From: JAFANK01 sp036741695
GTDB lineage: Bacteria > Vulcanimicrobiota > Vulcanimicrobiia > Eremiobacterales > Eremiobacteraceae
Length of the DNA stretch: 6,807 bases
Reading direction: 5' to 3'
Assembly (NCBI GenBank): GCA_036741695.1
Contig: DAINRU010000054.1
Coordinates: forward strand, 1-6,807
Part shown: positions 5,552 through 6,807 of the stretch, piece after piece
Layout: the number at the start of each line of letters is the position of its first letter
How positions within the stretch are numbered: the first letter of the stretch is position 1
The notes under the pieces: model-generated
What the model was told of the DNA's origin: nothing
The model's input: the letters and a program-made list of their open reading frames with translations, nothing else
Databases searched by the model: none
Program-made: the position numbers and the translations under genes

Positions 5552-6667
5552 TCATTTGTGCAGGGTCTGCAGGTAGGCCACGAGATTTGCGATGTCTTTG
5601 TCGGTGATGCCGTTGGCCTGCATGTTCGGCATGACGCCTATATCGCCATGCGCGCCGTGTTCGAGGATGTCCGCGACATTGTTTGGGCTGGCCTTCTTGC
5701 CGGTCACGAGATCGGGATGGTCCGGGTCGTCGAAGAGATCCGCCAGACCCGGCCCCACCTTGCGCTGCGCGAACGGCGCGGCGTTATGGCACACGACGCA
5801 CTTGGCATTGAACAACGTCTGCCCGGCGCTCGCATCGCCGCCCTGAAGGCTGATGGGCCTCACGCCCTCTGCTTCCGCCGCTTCCGCCCGCTGCTGGTCG
5901 GCATACCATTTGTCGAAATCTGGCTTTGACTGGACGACGACGCTGCCCCACATGTGAGAGTGCCCGAGGCCGCAGAATTCGGCGCACACGATATGAAACG
6001 TGCCGATCTCGCTCGGCGTGAAGTGGATGGGGACGACCATGCCGGGGATCATGTCTTGCTTCAGCCGGAATTCGGGCACCCAAAACGAGTGCAATACAGC
6101 ACCGGTGGCGACGTCCTGGGTCGCTTCCGACGAGGTGATCTCGAGCGTCACCGGCACGCCCACCGGCAGGTGCATCTCGTTCATCACCGAGTCTTTGAGG
6201 CCGGGGTAGCGGAACTCGAAATACCATTTGTGCCCGATGGCTTCCATGGTCACCGCGCTCGCCGTCGCTTGGCCGGTCGGGTAGTACATGGGGATGATGA
6301 AGTAGCTCAGCACGGCCAAGACGACCATGAGCACGCCCGGAATGACGGTCCAGACCGCCTCGAGGGTCGGGTGGTCGTGGATGGACGACCCGACCGCGTC
6401 GATCGGCTCGCCCGGTTTGAGCCGGTAGCGGATCGCGAAATAGATGATAAAACCGTTGACGTACACGAGGATCGGCACGCCGAAGAACATGCTGAACTTG
6501 AAGAGGTTGTCGATGTCCACGCTGACCGTCGAGGCTTCGGGCAGGAAGAGTCTGTCGATGGGGAAGACGACCACGACGTACATGAGCACGGCGCTGATGA
6601 TCGCCATCACGATGACCGCGCGCCAAAAACCGCCGTCCAGAAGCGGCTGTGACCTATCCTGTTTCAA
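5552..6667 (-). CDS. coxB: cytochrome c oxidase subunit II with fused cytochrome c domain (caa3 type)
   Basis: The protein has 371 residues. Hydrophobic segments lie at about 14-36, 56-80 and 104-127; the first could be a signal peptide or a retained helix, the other two are the usual membrane hairpin. A cupredoxin domain (about 135-247) carries the CuA site: His193 (VLHSFWVPEF), Cys228, Glu230, Cys232, His236 and Met239 in CAEFCGLGHSHM. The aromatic electron-entry patch is KWYFEF (about 147-152). A charged Ala/Glu linker leads to a class I cytochrome c domain (about 278-370) with the heme site CVVCH (290-294) and a probable axial Met346 in GVMPNMQ. The fused heme lets the enzyme accept electrons without a separate bound cytochrome. 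The start is TTG at 6667, with AGGA 4 bases and GAGGTG 10 bases upstream; the next ATG (6607) would delete half of the first helix. It is the first gene of the operon. Confidence 0.97.
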   Translation of the reverse strand: MKQDRSQPLLDGGFWRAVIVMAIISAVLMYVVVVFPIDRLFLPEASTVSVDIDNLFKFSMFFGVPILVYVNGFIIYFAIRYRLKPGEPIDAVGSSIHDHPTLEAVWTVIPGVLMVVLAVLSYFIIPMYYPTGQATASAVTMEAIGHKWYFEFRYPGLKDSVMNEMHLPVGVPVTLEITSSEATQDVATGAVLHSFWVPEFRLKQDMIPGMVVPIHFTPSEIGTFHIVCAEFCGLGHSHMWGSVVVQSKPDFDKWYADQQRAEAAEAEGVRPISLQGGDASAGQTLFNAKCVVCHNAAPFAQRKVGPGLADLFDDPDHPDLVTGKKASPNNVADILEHGAHGDIGVMPNMQANGITDKDIANLVAYLQTLHK

Positions 6668-6699
6668 GACGTCCTGACACCTCTACTGGCGCGCTTACA

Positions 6700-6715
6700 C
6701 GCTCGCACGCTCGCA
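6700..6715. repeat. two tandem copies of an 8-base unit in the coxB leader
   Basis: CGCTCGCA occurs twice back to back, 32 bases upstream of the coxB start. The surrounding 57 bases (6668-6724) between the terminator-like hairpin and coxB must hold the operon promoter unless transcription enters from the tRNA, but I find no -35/-10 pair with acceptable spacing. The repeat could be a direct-repeat binding site or simple GC-rich slippage. Confidence 0.3.
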
Positions 6716-6724
6716 TCCTAGTGG

Positions 6725-6752
6725 AAAATTGCCGGCAACTCTCGTTTTGCCG
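6725..6752 (-). terminator. probable intrinsic terminator of the tRNA-Leu gene
   Basis: On the minus strand, immediately after the tRNA discriminator base, CGGCAA (6752-6747) pairs with TTGCCG (6738-6733) around an eight-base loop. Four Ts follow at 6728-6725 after the short spacer GCAA. The stem is only six base pairs and the T-run is short, so termination may be partial and could allow read-through into the oxidase operon. Confidence 0.45.
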
Positions 6753-6807
6753 TGCCGAAGGTGGGAATCGAACCCACATGAGGGGTGACCTCGCGCGATT
6801 TTGAGTC
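6753..6807 (-). tRNA. trnL(caa): tRNA-Leu(CAA), 3' part; 5' part lies beyond the window
   Basis: Read on the minus strand, the window edge falls in the 5' anticodon stem (GA). The anticodon loop CTCAAAA follows, with anticodon CAA at 6803-6801, then the 3' anticodon stem TCGCG. A long variable arm with a GAGG/CCTC stem marks a class II tRNA. The T arm is GTGGG-TTCGATT-CCCAC (6777-6761), the 3' acceptor strand is CTTCGGC, and the discriminator base is A at 6753. CCA is not encoded. A long variable arm with a CAA anticodon means leucine, reading UUG. The D arm and 5' acceptor strand could not be checked because they are outside the window. Confidence 0.92.

Noticed and set aside
5954..6652. 232-codon open frame on the plus strand
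   Set aside because: It is antisense to coxB with a highly charged, low-complexity composition; coxB explains the DNA.
6753..6807. tRNA 3' end as an integration site for a mobile element
   Set aside because: No integrase gene and no second copy of the tRNA end were seen in the window; the genes beside it are ordinary respiratory genes.

Overview
This window is a respiratory gene cluster from a GC-rich bacterium. Nearly everything in it is transcribed from the minus strand. The core is an aa3/caa3-type heme-copper cytochrome c oxidase operon: coxB with a fused cytochrome c domain, then coxA, then a short coxC, then two very small membrane-protein genes. The subunit I sequence has the YSHPAVY form of the proton-channel motif, which is the mark of A2-type oxidases (the Thermus/Rhodothermus caa3 kind) rather than mitochondrial-like A1 enzymes. 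The sequence does not settle the phylum. GC-rich codon use, the fused caa3 subunit II and a SCO protein with a C-terminal anchor would fit several little-cultivated soil or thermophile-related bacterial lineages, and I do not name one.

Layout in the direction of minus-strand transcription (high to low coordinates): the 3' half of a tRNA-Leu(CAA) cut by the window edge (6753-6807) with a small terminator-like hairpin directly behind it (6725-6752); a short leader; coxB (5552-6667, TTG start); coxA (3854-5506); coxC (3267-3851); a 67-residue two-helix protein (3052-3255); and a 64-residue one-helix protein (2845-3039). Spacings from coxA onward are 2, 11 and 12 bases, and the Shine-Dalgarno sequences of the two small genes overlap the preceding stop codons, so these genes look translationally linked. 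A GC-rich hairpin region (2805-2837) separates the end of this operon from one plus-strand gene, an unrecognised two-helix membrane protein (2205-2780) that converges on it.

Beyond that gene, and divergent from it with essentially no space between start codons, a second minus-strand group begins. It holds a SCO-family copper chaperone/thiol protein (1384-2184) that probably helps build the CuA centre of CoxB, then a small lipoprotein with a single carboxypeptidase-regulatory-like beta domain (978-1328). Last comes an IclR-family transcription factor (1-832) whose C-terminus runs off the window; it has an inverted repeat in its upstream region that could be its own operator.

Functionally, CoxB takes electrons from a soluble donor through its heme c and CuA, CoxA reduces oxygen and pumps protons, CoxC supports subunit I, and SCO supplies or redox-conditions copper for CuA. 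Heme A synthesis (ctaA/ctaB), CtaG and a canonical prokaryotic subunit IV are not in the window. I saw no CRISPR array, insertion sequence or phage gene, and no stretch above 300 bases without a gene. The most interesting unexplained items are the two small membrane proteins at the end of the oxidase operon and the plus-strand membrane protein wedged between SCO and the oxidase.
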